Shown: positions 40,961-50,931, counted from the first letter of the stretch. The stretch is 64,000 nucleotides of DNA from Desulfamplus sp. (GCA_015232455.1 JADFZQ010000016.1:1-64000), one strand, 5' to 3'. Notes: generated from the sequence alone by a model not told the origin. A program made the numbers and translations.

Positions 40961-43528
40961 CTATTTCAAAATATTGTTAAGTTCATTACCGAACCTTAAA
41001 ACTTTATTAAATGGCATTTTCAAATTTACATCTATCTTAACTCCCTGAAAGTTAGAACCACTTTTGTCAGAATTTACCCGCACAAAACTTCCTAACTCTT
41101 TATTATATACAAAAGGCAGGGGCTTTTCAGGTTTCCCGTTTAACTCCATTTTAATTATAAGTTCATCACCTTGTGTAGTAAATCCAAGCCTTGCCCACTC
41201 ATATCTATAATTTTTAAGTGCTTCTTTAGCTAAATCTAACTGATTAAATTGCGGGGTATCTTTAGGAATACCATCTGTAAGTCTATCTGTTGAAGATAGT
41301 TTTATATTTCCACCTTGACCCGGAGTTGAATAGAGAAAGCCATTATCAAAAGTGATATTTCCGCCTGAAACTGATATTGGAATTCTACCATTAAGAGTGC
41401 CATCACCCTCTGATTTAAATGATCCAAGTTGCTCAAGAATTGAAGATAGCTTGAGTCTGTCGCAAAAAAGGCTTATGTGATAATCACTTTGTTCAAAAGA
41501 GAAACGCATAGACTCTGAGATAACTTTCCCATCGCACCAATTAAAAGAGGCATTTTCAACTAAAAGAGCTGGAGAATATTTTAAATCATCTCCACCAGAT
41601 GTTGACTCGCCCGATGTTGAACTCTTCACCTTATTATTTGATTGGATTGTTGATTCAGTAGAATTTTTAAGTTCTTTATTTGATTGGGTTGGATTAGACT
41701 CAATGGAATATCTTATCTTTGCATTTGATAGCCTCAAATCTTTAATATCAATCTTTTCAACTGTAAGAATTTGGGCAGGAAGAGGCTTTATATCAGGAAT
41801 ACCTTTAAACGATATTGAACTATTAATCCCTGTAATATTTATCTTATTTTCAGGAATTGCGAAACTGCCATTAGTTAAATTAACTTTTACGTCACTTACT
41901 ATTTTGTTGTTATAAAAAGCAAAATTTCCATCTGATGTTAGATTTAGGTTGAAATCAACACCTGAGAATATATTTATTTCTCTATCTTTAGTGCTATCTC
42001 CATCTGTATTGTTGCTGTTAGATTCACCTTTATTAACGTCAGGGGTATAAATTTTTCTTATCAAATCAGGGGTTAAAGCTAATGGTGGAAGTTTATAATT
42101 TAAGTTAGCTCTCAATCCTTTATCTTTAAGCAGTTGAATCGTTGAATTAACAGGAATAGTTGCAACTTGATCAATTTTTATATTGCCGTCAAATGTCAAT
42201 CTTTTCAATTTATCACTGTAGTTAAATGGCAACTTACAATCTATCTTACCAAGTCTTATATCCTGTTCTTTATAAGTTAACCCACCCAATAATGCTGTGA
42301 ATTTCCCATCAAAAGAGGCTTCATCTCCATTGCAATATAGCTGAAAATCAGGAGCAATAAATCTTACCGCATTTTCTTTTGAACCAACCATAAAAGGTTT
42401 ATCTCTCCACATCTCTTTGCCTTTTAGAATAAGAGACCATTTATCACCACTGTTCATTGTAAAACTACCTGAAACATTTACGGGTGAGATATTGTTACTA
42501 CCAAACCAAAAAGAATATTTTGCAGAAATTAATGAATACACTGCTCTATTTAAACTCTCATTATTGGAAGTTGTTTGCAAAGATGTTTGGGAGGATTGCA
42601 ATAGATTGTTTAAATCACTTATGGATAAATTTAAAACTACGTTGTTTATTTCACCTTGAATTGGTTTTTCAATACCAATGTGTGATACCGTAACTTTCCA
42701 TTTAGATATATCTTTTGACATTGAAAGTGTAATGTCACAATTTCCTGTAATTTTAATATCTGATTTAGGTGATACTATTGGAAATATCTCATTTAATGAT
42801 GACCACGAAATGTTGTGAAAAGTAATAAATATAGAGTGGTTGCTGATATTTGCTTCTAAAGATATTTTAACTCTCTGTCCAAATATAAGAGGAGTTAGTA
42901 AAAGATTGATAACATCAGATTTTTTATCAAGAGTGTTATTTTCAATTTTGCACAAAAGGTTGAATGGCAGAGTAAATATATTGTTATCTTTACTGTCTTT
43001 GAAGGAAAGAAATGAGTGGTTAATCTCTATGGAAGGCGGAAGAAATGGCAATATAGCAGCAATTGCTTTAATATCTATTTTTTCTTCAATCTTATCGATC
43101 TTATTATTTGCTATTTCTCCAGATTGTTTATTCGTTTGCGTATCTGTTTGTTTGTCAGTATCTAACTTCTTTGTTTTATTTACAAAGTCTGTCAAAAAGA
43201 TAGATGAGTTGTCTATAACACTTTTTATTTCAAGTCCTGAAATATTCAGACGGTTTATCTTTTTTTTCATTAACGAAGTTAGAGAATATTCGCAAAACAG
43301 AGAGTCAACGGAAATCGAATCTCCTGTTGTTATATTACCAACTCCAATACCTGAAATACCTATGGTCTGAATATCCAAATTAAAATTTTCAAGACCTTGA
43401 ATTGATGAGACTTTTTCAATAACCAACCTTTTTGCAATTGGCGGAGTTATAGCAGGCAATATAATAGAAAGAGTCAGCCCAGTTAAAATTAACATTAATA
43501 AAAATGTTTTCAAAATAATTCGCACCAT
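40961..43528 (-). CDS. YdbH-like AsmA-type envelope protein
   Basis: The 855-residue protein has one N-terminal membrane helix (LKTFLLMLILTGLTLSIILPA) and a long beta-rich periplasmic part. The C-terminal third contains DGTLNGRIPISVSGGNITFD and then FLYSTPGQGGNIKL, resembling the YdbH domain (PF11739). YdbH in E. coli is one of the AsmA-like proteins that bridge the membranes and move phospholipids to the outer membrane. A Ser/Thr/Asn/Lys-rich stretch lies near 625-650. Function by family only. Confidence 0.75.
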   Translation of the reverse strand: MVRIILKTFLLMLILTGLTLSIILPAITPPIAKRLVIEKVSSIQGLENFNLDIQTIGISGIGVGNITTGDSISVDSLFCEYSLTSLMKKKINRLNISGLEIKSVIDNSSIFLTDFVNKTKKLDTDKQTDTQTNKQSGEIANNKIDKIEEKIDIKAIAAILPFLPPSIEINHSFLSFKDSKDNNIFTLPFNLLCKIENNTLDKKSDVINLLLTPLIFGQRVKISLEANISNHSIFITFHNISWSSLNEIFPIVSPKSDIKITGNCDITLSMSKDISKWKVTVSHIGIEKPIQGEINNVVLNLSISDLNNLLQSSQTSLQTTSNNESLNRAVYSLISAKYSFWFGSNNISPVNVSGSFTMNSGDKWSLILKGKEMWRDKPFMVGSKENAVRFIAPDFQLYCNGDEASFDGKFTALLGGLTYKEQDIRLGKIDCKLPFNYSDKLKRLTFDGNIKIDQVATIPVNSTIQLLKDKGLRANLNYKLPPLALTPDLIRKIYTPDVNKGESNSNNTDGDSTKDREINIFSGVDFNLNLTSDGNFAFYNNKIVSDVKVNLTNGSFAIPENKINITGINSSISFKGIPDIKPLPAQILTVEKIDIKDLRLSNAKIRYSIESNPTQSNKELKNSTESTIQSNNKVKSSTSGESTSGGDDLKYSPALLVENASFNWCDGKVISESMRFSFEQSDYHISLFCDRLKLSSILEQLGSFKSEGDGTLNGRIPISVSGGNITFDNGFLYSTPGQGGNIKLSSTDRLTDGIPKDTPQFNQLDLAKEALKNYRYEWARLGFTTQGDELIIKMELNGKPEKPLPFVYNKELGSFVRVNSDKSGSNFQGVKIDVNLKMPFNKVLRFGNELNNILK

Positions 43529-43570
43529 AACGCACCATAAAAGTTTGAGTTGGCTATATGTTCTTATTTT

Positions 43571-44038
43571 TTATTTAAAACGATCATCAGAACGTTTTTT
43601 TGATATTTCGTCCACATTTGCTCTCATCCAACCTGAGGAACTTTGTGTTACTGAATCAAAATTTGCGATATAGGGTTTTATGTCTAAAAGAGGAGTTTGA
43701 TCAAGAACATCAACACCTCTGATTGTAATTATTGACTCTTCTATTTTAATTAATTCGACTATAGATAGTCCTATATGATTAGGTCTTAAGGGAGAGCGTG
43801 TTGCAAAAACACCACGCTCTGAGGTATCCATAAAAGGAACTACAGTAAGAGAAGTTTTATTTGCTTTATGAAAGAGATAAATAATATAGATATGGCTAAA
43901 TCCATCTAAATCTTTAAGTCCTTCAATATAATCTTCATTTATATGCAATGTCCCTTCAATACCAACAGCACCTTTAGGCTGTATAGGCATATCTTCTATA
44001 GATTTAAAAGGTGAATGAATAATACCTATTGTCTCCAA
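43571..44038 (-). CDS. trmO: tRNA (m6t6A37) methyltransferase TrmO-like (TsaA/YaeB domain)
   Basis: The 155-residue protein comprises a single TsaA-like SAM-binding beta-barrel with the hallmark ERGVFATRSPLRPNHIGLS. E. coli TrmO is longer, with a C-terminal domain; this short form is common in anaerobes, where it may have other roles. Start is TTG with GGAGG seven bases upstream. It lies between ackA and the YdbH-like gene. Confidence 0.8.
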   Translation of the reverse strand: METIGIIHSPFKSIEDMPIQPKGAVGIEGTLHINEDYIEGLKDLDGFSHIYIIYLFHKANKTSLTVVPFMDTSERGVFATRSPLRPNHIGLSIVELIKIEESIITIRGVDVLDQTPLLDIKPYIANFDSVTQSSSGWMRANVDEISKKRSDDRFK

Positions 44039-44089
44039 TTTATTCCTCCATTTTTATTAACTAAAGTGAAAAATGGGTTAAAAAACCTA

Positions 44090-45463
44090 TTAACCAACAT
44101 GAACACGCAAAACATTCACAACTTCACGAGCAATCTGAAGCTCCTCATTTGTTGGCACAACCCAGATTTCTACGTTACTTATTTTTGAATGTATAGCTCT
44201 TGGTTCAGATATACTTAGTTCATTAAGATTATGGTCAAGAATGACTCCAAGACTCTTTAGATTAGAGCAGATCATCTCTCTTGTAATATTGTCATTCTCA
44301 CCAATCCCAGCAGTAAAGACAATAGCGTCAACATGACCAAGAACTGCAAAATATGCTCCAATATATTTTTTGATTTGATAGCAAAACATCTCAAGAGCAA
44401 GTTTTGCCCTCTCGTCTCCTGATTTTATTGCAGCATGAATATCTCTCATATCATTTAAGCCGCAGATTCCTTTTAAACCGCTTTTTTTATTAAAAATGTT
44501 ATCAAGCTCTTGGGCATTAAAACCTGTATATTCTATGAGATATTTTTGGATTGCTGGATCGATATCGCCTGTTCTTGTTCCCATCATAACACCTGCAAGC
44601 GGTGTCATTCCCATTGAAGTATCAACGCATCTGCCTTTTTTTATCGCACAAATTGAACAGCCATTACCAAGATGCACGGTAATCAGGTTTAAATCATCTA
44701 TCTTACGTTGAGATGGAGATTGATTAGTGTTGACTTCTTCTTCAGATAATTTTTGTTTTCTATCTCTATTTATAGTTAGTTGTTTTTTATCTCTATTTAT
44801 AAGTTCTGTTACTGTATTAGCAACAAATTTATGTGAGGTGCCATGAAACCCATAACGCCTAACTTTAAATTTTTCATAAAACTCATAAGGCAAACCATAC
44901 ATAAACGCTTTTTGCGGGATTGTTTGGTGAAATTCTGTGTCAAAGACCGCAATATTGGGAATTGATGGAAATAGAGATTCAGCAACCTCAATTCCTGTAA
45001 GATTTGGCGGATTGTGTAAAGGGGCAAGAGGAAAATTATCACGAATTGCCTGTTTAACAGCATCATTGATAAGAATTGATGATTTGAAATTTTCACCGCC
45101 TTGCACAACACGGTGGCCAATTGCGTCAATCTCATCAATGGTCTTTATAACTCCTGAACCAGAATCATTGTCAGTCAGCATTCCAGCAGCAAGATGCAAA
45201 GCAAGTGCATGGTCATGTATCTCTTGCTCTCTTACAAATTTAAGGTTCTCTTTGCCTAACATTTTCTTATGAATAATTTTACCAAGTGGCTCACCGATTC
45301 TCTCAACTACACCTGATGCCATAACAATATGATTTTGTTGGATATTAAGATTTTTACCAGCATTAACATCATAAGTATCAACATCATTGTTAAAGGCATT
45401 GAGCATATTTATAAGCTGATATTTTAAAGATGAACTGCCAGCATTAATAATTAAAACGATCAT
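44090..45463 (-). CDS. ackA: Acetate kinase
   Basis: The 457-residue acetate kinase has NAGSSSLKYQL at the N-terminus, HNPPN, FDTEFHQTIP, HLGNGCS and TAGIGEN. It interconverts acetate + ATP and acetyl phosphate. It is longer than the typical 400 residues because of two insertions: one near 20-40 (Asn/Asp-rich) and one near 220-255 rich in Lys/Arg/Gln containing the repeated peptide INRDKKQ/INRDRKQ. Phosphotransacetylase is not adjacent. Confidence 0.95.
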   Translation of the reverse strand: MIVLIINAGSSSLKYQLINMLNAFNNDVDTYDVNAGKNLNIQQNHIVMASGVVERIGEPLGKIIHKKMLGKENLKFVREQEIHDHALALHLAAGMLTDNDSGSGVIKTIDEIDAIGHRVVQGGENFKSSILINDAVKQAIRDNFPLAPLHNPPNLTGIEVAESLFPSIPNIAVFDTEFHQTIPQKAFMYGLPYEFYEKFKVRRYGFHGTSHKFVANTVTELINRDKKQLTINRDRKQKLSEEEVNTNQSPSQRKIDDLNLITVHLGNGCSICAIKKGRCVDTSMGMTPLAGVMMGTRTGDIDPAIQKYLIEYTGFNAQELDNIFNKKSGLKGICGLNDMRDIHAAIKSGDERAKLALEMFCYQIKKYIGAYFAVLGHVDAIVFTAGIGENDNITREMICSNLKSLGVILDHNLNELSISEPRAIHSKISNVEIWVVPTNEELQIAREVVNVLRVHVG

Positions 45464-45513
45464 AGATGATCCCTGAAATATTTTTTTGTAAATTTATTTG
45501 GACTTGCCCAAAA

Positions 45514-45546
45514 AGATTTGACAACTTTTTGAAAGTTGTCAAATCT
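45514..45546. repeat. Dispersed palindrome, copy 3
   Basis: AGATTTGACAACTTT and AAAGTTGTCAAATCT are perfect 15-bp complements around TTG. It lies in the gap between the ahbD stop and ackA start. It has no strong T-run on either side. Confidence 0.9.
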
Positions 45547-45596
45547 GTAAAATATCAATTTGTGCATTATTTAAACTATAAAAAAAGAATCCTATG

Positions 45597-46739
45597 TCAT
45601 TGAATTTGTCTTGGCATATATGTGCAAAGAGGCTCTTCAGCCATATAGCTGCCAGTTGCTTCATAAGCTCTTGCTCTGCACCCACCGCACACTTTACGGT
45701 ATTCACAAATACCGCATTTGCCATCAAGAGCATCAAATTCTCTAAGTTTATTAAATACTTCTGAATTTTCCCAAACATCTTTAAAAGTGGATTTAGTTAT
45801 GTCGCCGCATTTAACATCTAAAAATCCACAAGTTTGGACTTCTCCAATATGAGAGATAAAGCAAAAGCCTGTTCCAGCAAGACAGCCTCTTGTTACAGCA
45901 TCTAATCCATGGCTTTCAAAGGTAACCTTTTTGCCTTCAGCTTTTGCACGTTGTCTCAATATTCTGTAGTAGTGCGGGGCACATGTTGCTTTAAGTTGAA
46001 GCGATGTTTTCTCCCTTTGATCATAAAACCAATTTAATGTCTTTTCATACTCAGCCGCATCAATTGCCTGATCCACAATGTATTTGCCTCTTCCTGTTGG
46101 AACAAGAAGAAATATATGGTGGGCGGCTGCACCAAGAGATTCAGCAAGAGATAAAATTTTTGGAATCTCATCTAAATTTGCCTTTGTGATTGTGGTGTTT
46201 ATCTGAAACTCAATTCCAGCCTCTTTAGCAAGTCTGATACCGTTTAACGCTCCGTCAAACGCCCCATCAACACCTCTGAATTTGTCATGGCTCTCTTTTG
46301 TTGAGCCATCTAAACTCACACTTATCCTTTTAATACCAGACTCTTTCATTTTTTTGGCAACTTCTTGAGTAATCATAGTGCCATTTAGTGCCATAACCAT
46401 TCTAAGACCTATCTTTGTTCCATACTCTGCAATCTCAAAAATATCTGGTCGTAAAAGAGGTTCACCACCTGTAAGAATAATAATAGGTTGTCCAACCTCT
46501 CTTATCTGATCCATAAGTGTCATGGCAGATTGAGTGTTTAGCTCGTTTTCATAAATATGATCTTCGGCAGCTGCACGGCAATGGACGCATGAGAGGTTGC
46601 AGCGTCTTGTGGTTTCCCATGCAACTAATCTTATGGTTGGTGTTGTTCCAGTATCACCATGTCCAGAGGCTCCGTGTCTATGGACATGATGAGAGGGGTG
46701 TTTTGCGTCATGGTTGGCATCATCGGAAGAGTGCATCAC
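45597..46739 (-). CDS. ahbD: AhbD-type radical SAM heme synthase
   Basis: The 380-residue radical SAM protein has CNLSCVHC (CxxxCxxC), GGEPLLRPD, and a C-terminal SPASM-like cluster (GCLAGTGFCF; CGICEYRKVCGGCRARA). With hemB and a second radical SAM gene (ahbC) alongside, it fits AhbD, which decarboxylates iron-coproporphyrin III to heme in the siroheme route of sulfate reducers and archaea. The first 31 residues hold eight histidines and could bind metal or heme. It overlaps the hemB stop by 4 bp. Confidence 0.88.
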   Translation of the reverse strand: MMHSSDDANHDAKHPSHHVHRHGASGHGDTGTTPTIRLVAWETTRRCNLSCVHCRAAAEDHIYENELNTQSAMTLMDQIREVGQPIIILTGGEPLLRPDIFEIAEYGTKIGLRMVMALNGTMITQEVAKKMKESGIKRISVSLDGSTKESHDKFRGVDGAFDGALNGIRLAKEAGIEFQINTTITKANLDEIPKILSLAESLGAAAHHIFLLVPTGRGKYIVDQAIDAAEYEKTLNWFYDQREKTSLQLKATCAPHYYRILRQRAKAEGKKVTFESHGLDAVTRGCLAGTGFCFISHIGEVQTCGFLDVKCGDITKSTFKDVWENSEVFNKLREFDALDGKCGICEYRKVCGGCRARAYEATGSYMAEEPLCTYMPRQIQ

Positions 46740-47710
46740 TTGTTAAGCTCCTTTGCAGCTTCTAACGCAAAATAGGTAAGGATAATATCTGATCCTGCAC
46801 GCTTAATTGAAAGCAGTGTCTCCATCATAACTTTTTTGCCATCAACCCAGCCATTAAGTTCAGCAGCTTTTATCATGGCATATTCGCCACTTACACTATA
46901 GGCAGCTATTGGAAGATCGATCTCATCTTTTAAACGATGGATTATGTCAAGGTATGACAACGCTGGTTTTACCATAATTATATCAGCACCCTCTTCAATA
47001 TCCATTGTAGCTTCTCTTATTGCTTCAAGAGAGTTTGCAGGATCCATCTGGTATGAGCGGCGGTCTCCAAATTGAGGGGCAGAATCAGCCGCCTCTCTAA
47101 ATGGACCATAAAAGGCAGATGCGTATTTAACTGCATAGGACATAATAGGAATTCCAGAGAACCCCTCTTCATCAAGAGTTTCGCGAATCTCACCAACGCG
47201 TCCGTCCATCATATCAGAAGGTGCAACCATATCAGCACCAGCTTTTGCATGAGATAGAGCTGTTTTTGCAATAAGCTCAAGCGAGGCATCGTTATCAATT
47301 TTTCCCTTTTCAACCATACCGCAATGACCATGATCAGTGTATTGGCATAAACAGACATCAGTTATTACAGCCATTTCAGGGACAGCATTTTTAACAGATT
47401 TGATGGCTTTTTGAACAATTCCGTCAGAAGCGTAGGCTCTTGTTGCAAGAGGGTCTTTTTTGTTAGGCAGCCCAAAGAGCATAATAGCTGGAATACCAGC
47501 ATCTTGAGCCTCTTTAACAGTTTTAACAAGATGGTCGCATGTTAATTGAAATTGTCCGGGCATTGATGGAATGGGATTCTTGATTCCTTTTCCCTCAATT
47601 GCAAATAGTGGAAGCACTAAATCATTAACTGTAAGTGTTGTTTCACGAATCATTTTTCTAAAGGCTTCTTTTTCTCTTAATCGTCTGGCTCTGAAATCTG
47701 GAAACAGCAT
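46736..47710 (-). CDS. hemB: Porphobilinogen synthase (delta-aminolevulinate dehydratase)
   Basis: The 324-residue HemB has the catalytic lysine in MVKPALSYLDI, the zinc/metal segment DVCLCQYTDHGHCG and APSDMMDGRV. It condenses two 5-aminolevulinate molecules to porphobilinogen, the common precursor for siroheme and heme. It overlaps ahbD by 4 bp, so the two are coupled. AAGGA lies 10 bases before the ATG. Confidence 0.97.
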   Translation of the reverse strand: MLFPDFRARRLREKEAFRKMIRETTLTVNDLVLPLFAIEGKGIKNPIPSMPGQFQLTCDHLVKTVKEAQDAGIPAIMLFGLPNKKDPLATRAYASDGIVQKAIKSVKNAVPEMAVITDVCLCQYTDHGHCGMVEKGKIDNDASLELIAKTALSHAKAGADMVAPSDMMDGRVGEIRETLDEEGFSGIPIMSYAVKYASAFYGPFREAADSAPQFGDRRSYQMDPANSLEAIREATMDIEEGADIIMVKPALSYLDIIHRLKDEIDLPIAAYSVSGEYAMIKAAELNGWVDGKKVMMETLLSIKRAGSDIILTYFALEAAKELNK

Positions 47711-47753
47711 AGTGTTTGTATCCTTTTTATTTCTAATTCTAACTTTTTTGAGT

Positions 47754-47784
47754 GATTTGGCAACTTTTTGAAAGTTGTCAAATC
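47754..47784. repeat. Dispersed palindrome, copy 4
   Basis: GATTTGGCAACTTT and AAAGTTGTCAAATC (one mismatch) flank TTG, between the ahbC stop and hemB start. The centre and arms match copy 3 almost exactly. Confidence 0.88.
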
Positions 47785-47830
47785 TTCTAAAATTAGGGAA
47801 AGAAAATAATTGGTTAAAAAATTGACCTTA

Positions 47831-49012
47831 TTATTTGCTTATCTCATCATCTGTTAAATAGCACGCAGGATCATGATCCCAAGGATCGCCTTTTATCGAC
47901 TCTGCCCTTGCTCTGAAGTTTCCGCCGCATACAGCAAGCCAGCGACAAGTTGCACATCTTCCCTTTACGTGGCTTTTTTTATCTTTTAACTTCATCAAAA
48001 ATTCGTTTGCAGCATCTGTCCATATTTCGGAAAAAGGTCTCTCTTTAACATTGCCAAGAACCTTTTCTCTCCAGAACTGGTCAGGGTGGACATCACCATT
48101 CCAACTGATACAACCAAATCCTCTGCCAGAATTGTTACCCTCGTTCATCTGAAGAAGTTCTAAAACCTCTGCTGCTCTGTCAGGATTTTCATTAAGAAGT
48201 TTTAAATATAGATATGGACCATCAGCATGATTATCTACAGTCAAAATCTCTTTAGGCAGATTTCTATCATGCAAATCTCTCGTCCGTGCCATGATAAGAT
48301 CAAGAGCTTTGCGGGTCTCTTGGTGAGATAAATCTTCATTGGCAATTGCAGAGCCTCTTCCTGAATAGACAAGATGGTAAAAACAGGCTCTTGGAATCTC
48401 TTTTTCCTCTAAAAGATCAAATATTCCGGGTATTTCATGCACATTTCTTTTATTAATGGTAAACCTTAAACCAACCTTGATTCCAGCTTCTTGACAATTG
48501 CGGATTCCTTCAAGAGCCTTTTTAAATGAACCTTTCACACCACGAAATTTATCGTGAGTCTCCTCAAGTCCATCTAAACTTATTCCAACATAAGAAAGCC
48601 CAATATCTTTAAGAATTTTTGCCTTCTCTTTGGTGATTAAAGTGCCATTAGTAGATATAACAGCTCTCATTCCCTTTTTAACAGCATACTCAGCATATTC
48701 AGCAAGACGCGGGTGAACAAGCGGCTCTCCACCTGAAAATAGAAGAACAGGCACGCCAAATTGAGCAAGATCATCAATCATGGCAAGGCTTTGTTCATGG
48801 CTTAGCTCGTTATCGTAGGATATATCTTCAGATTGTGCGTAGCAATGGACACACCTTAAATTACAGCGTCTTGTCATATTCCAAACGACTACTGGTTTTT
48901 TGTCAGAGGAGAATTGAAGAAGATGAGACGGTAATTTTCCCGAATGGCGAGAATAACGTAAAGTGTCAGATGGTTCAACTGTTGCACAGTATAATTTTGA
49001 AATTCCAATCAT
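47831..49012 (-). CDS. ahbC: AhbC-type radical SAM protein (12,18-didecarboxysiroheme deacetylase)
   Basis: The 393-residue radical SAM enzyme has CNLRCVHC, SGGEPLVHP, and a C-terminal cluster (CISWNGDVHPDQF; CATCRWLAVCGGNFRARAE) typical of AhbC/NirJ. AhbC removes acetate side chains from 12,18-didecarboxysiroheme to give iron-coproporphyrin III, the AhbD substrate. The start overlaps the stop of the ClpX-like gene (TAATG). AhbA/AhbB are not in the window. Confidence 0.88.
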   Translation of the reverse strand: MIGISKLYCATVEPSDTLRYSRHSGKLPSHLLQFSSDKKPVVVWNMTRRCNLRCVHCYAQSEDISYDNELSHEQSLAMIDDLAQFGVPVLLFSGGEPLVHPRLAEYAEYAVKKGMRAVISTNGTLITKEKAKILKDIGLSYVGISLDGLEETHDKFRGVKGSFKKALEGIRNCQEAGIKVGLRFTINKRNVHEIPGIFDLLEEKEIPRACFYHLVYSGRGSAIANEDLSHQETRKALDLIMARTRDLHDRNLPKEILTVDNHADGPYLYLKLLNENPDRAAEVLELLQMNEGNNSGRGFGCISWNGDVHPDQFWREKVLGNVKERPFSEIWTDAANEFLMKLKDKKSHVKGRCATCRWLAVCGGNFRARAESIKGDPWDHDPACYLTDDEISK

Positions 49013-50931
49013 TATGCTATCTCTTTTTTGATAAGTTCATTTAAAAAATTGTCTGGTTCTAAAAGTGATTTTCTTGATAGAAAAAACCTGTTTTTGCCAG
49101 ATTTATCACGAAGTAAATTTAGACCATTATAAAAGTCATTATAAATTTTTGCCATAATATCCCTTGAAGTTATCTGATTGTGAATAAGCTCTTCAATAAG
49201 AAAGTCAACAGCATCTTCTTCAAAAACAATGTTCAAATCATAGCTTTTATAGAAATCAATCTCAATCTTTTTGATAGATTCATAGTAAGACTTGATTTTT
49301 TGAATCGCGTTTCCAAGCTCTGTAACATGAGTACAAAAATATTGTGCAACAAGTGAACAGCGATACTGTGAGAGTGTAAGTCCATGCCGTATAGAGAGAT
49401 TTTTCCAGTTTTTAGAGATATATTCAGTGATATACTCTTTTTCTCTATCTTTAGCAATTCGATGAATCTCGTCCCAATTCCAATCTGAACTATTTGAATA
49501 TTTACCTATTATCTTTGGCTCTAACTTACTATTTGAAATATCTACAGTATTATTTTTATGCAACATGTCAAAATATTTATGGCTATGCAGCATAGCTTCA
49601 AGATAACTTGCTGGATTTTCAACAAGTTCTTGAGTTACAGTAAGTTTTCTTATGTCAGATGATGGCAGATGCTCTTCAAAGTGTATTAAAGTATCCTCTA
49701 CAGCACTCACAAGTCCTCTTGCCCCTGTATTTTCACTAAATGCTTTAGTTGCAAACATTTTTAGGGCTTCGTCTGTAAATACTATGTCAATTCCGTAGGA
49801 GTTAAAATCAAGGCGTTTTCCAAGAATGACAGGATTGTTAGGCATTCTTAGTATTGAATAGAGATCATCTTCAGAGAGTTTTTCAAGCACACATCTAACA
49901 GGCAATCTTCCAATAAATTCAGATTCAAACCCAAACTCTACCAAATCTTCAGCTTTAAGATGCTTTAGAATCTCTGAATCATCTTTAGAAGTTGTTATAG
50001 TTGAGCCAAATCCAATTGATTGCTTTGAAATTCGTTTAGAGACAATTTGAGCAAGATCACCAAAAGCACCACTTACAATAAACAAAATATTCGCAGTATT
50101 GATACGGCGTTTAGTCCGTTTGCCTGTTTTGTGATAATTTTCAAGCTCCTGCATCATCGATATTGGGTCATGAGGAACTTTAAGATCAATGTCGGTCTCT
50201 TCCATTGGTTTTAACAAGGCACGTTGAACACCAGTGCGAGAGACATCAGCTCCTCTGAAATTTTGGCTTGCGGCAATTTTGTCAATCTCATCAATATAAA
50301 CAATGCCATACTGGGCAAGCTCAATATCGTCATTTGCCTCTTTTACAAGGTCTCTGATAATATCTTCAACATCACCACCAACATAACCTGTTTCAGAAAA
50401 TTTTGTGGCATCAGCTTTCACAAACGGAACACCAATTTTTTTTGCAATGAGTTTAATAATATAGGTTTTGCCAACGCCAGTTGGTCCAAGCATCAAGATA
50501 TTGGATTTAATACTGCCTGTAATGCCAGTAGTTCTAAGATTATTATTTTTGCCATTATCGTTAGCATTATCATCAATGTGGTGTCTACTATTATCAATAT
50601 TGGCAGTATCATCAATATCAAATTCAAAAATTGATTCAAGGTGTTTTATCCGATTGAAATGGGTGCATATTTTTGTAGAGAGAACGGATTTGGCTCTGTT
50701 TTGCCTGACAATATATTGATCAAGGTAAGATACAAGCTCAATAGGCTTGATGTCAAAATTAATAAACCGCCTTTTTTCTCCAGATGAATCTTTGCCCATA
50801 ATTGCAGATTGTTTCGGCATTATTGATGGTGAGATTATCTTAACATTGCCACCGAATTTTTTACTGAGAAACTCGCTAATCTCTTTCTCTATTTTTTGTG
50901 GATCAGGTAGATTTTGATTTTCTTCATTCAT
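49012..50931 (-). CDS. ClpX-like AAA+ ATPase without zinc-binding domain
   Basis: The 639-residue AAA+ protein is related to ClpX: Walker A GPTGVGKT, pore-loop GYVGGDVEDI, Walker B IVYIDEIDK and a ClpP-docking-type loop SIGFGS. It lacks the N-terminal four-Cys zinc domain of ClpX. It has an Asn/Asp-rich insertion (near 100-130) and an extra C-terminal region of about 170 residues of unknown type. It may unfold selected proteins, perhaps for ClpP, or remodel partners of the heme enzymes. It overlaps ahbC by 1 bp, which suggests a functional link. Confidence 0.85.
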   Translation of the reverse strand: MNEENQNLPDPQKIEKEISEFLSKKFGGNVKIISPSIMPKQSAIMGKDSSGEKRRFINFDIKPIELVSYLDQYIVRQNRAKSVLSTKICTHFNRIKHLESIFEFDIDDTANIDNSRHHIDDNANDNGKNNNLRTTGITGSIKSNILMLGPTGVGKTYIIKLIAKKIGVPFVKADATKFSETGYVGGDVEDIIRDLVKEANDDIELAQYGIVYIDEIDKIAASQNFRGADVSRTGVQRALLKPMEETDIDLKVPHDPISMMQELENYHKTGKRTKRRINTANILFIVSGAFGDLAQIVSKRISKQSIGFGSTITTSKDDSEILKHLKAEDLVEFGFESEFIGRLPVRCVLEKLSEDDLYSILRMPNNPVILGKRLDFNSYGIDIVFTDEALKMFATKAFSENTGARGLVSAVEDTLIHFEEHLPSSDIRKLTVTQELVENPASYLEAMLHSHKYFDMLHKNNTVDISNSKLEPKIIGKYSNSSDWNWDEIHRIAKDREKEYITEYISKNWKNLSIRHGLTLSQYRCSLVAQYFCTHVTELGNAIQKIKSYYESIKKIEIDFYKSYDLNIVFEEDAVDFLIEELIHNQITSRDIMAKIYNDFYNGLNLLRDKSGKNRFFLSRKSLLEPDNFLNELIKKEIA

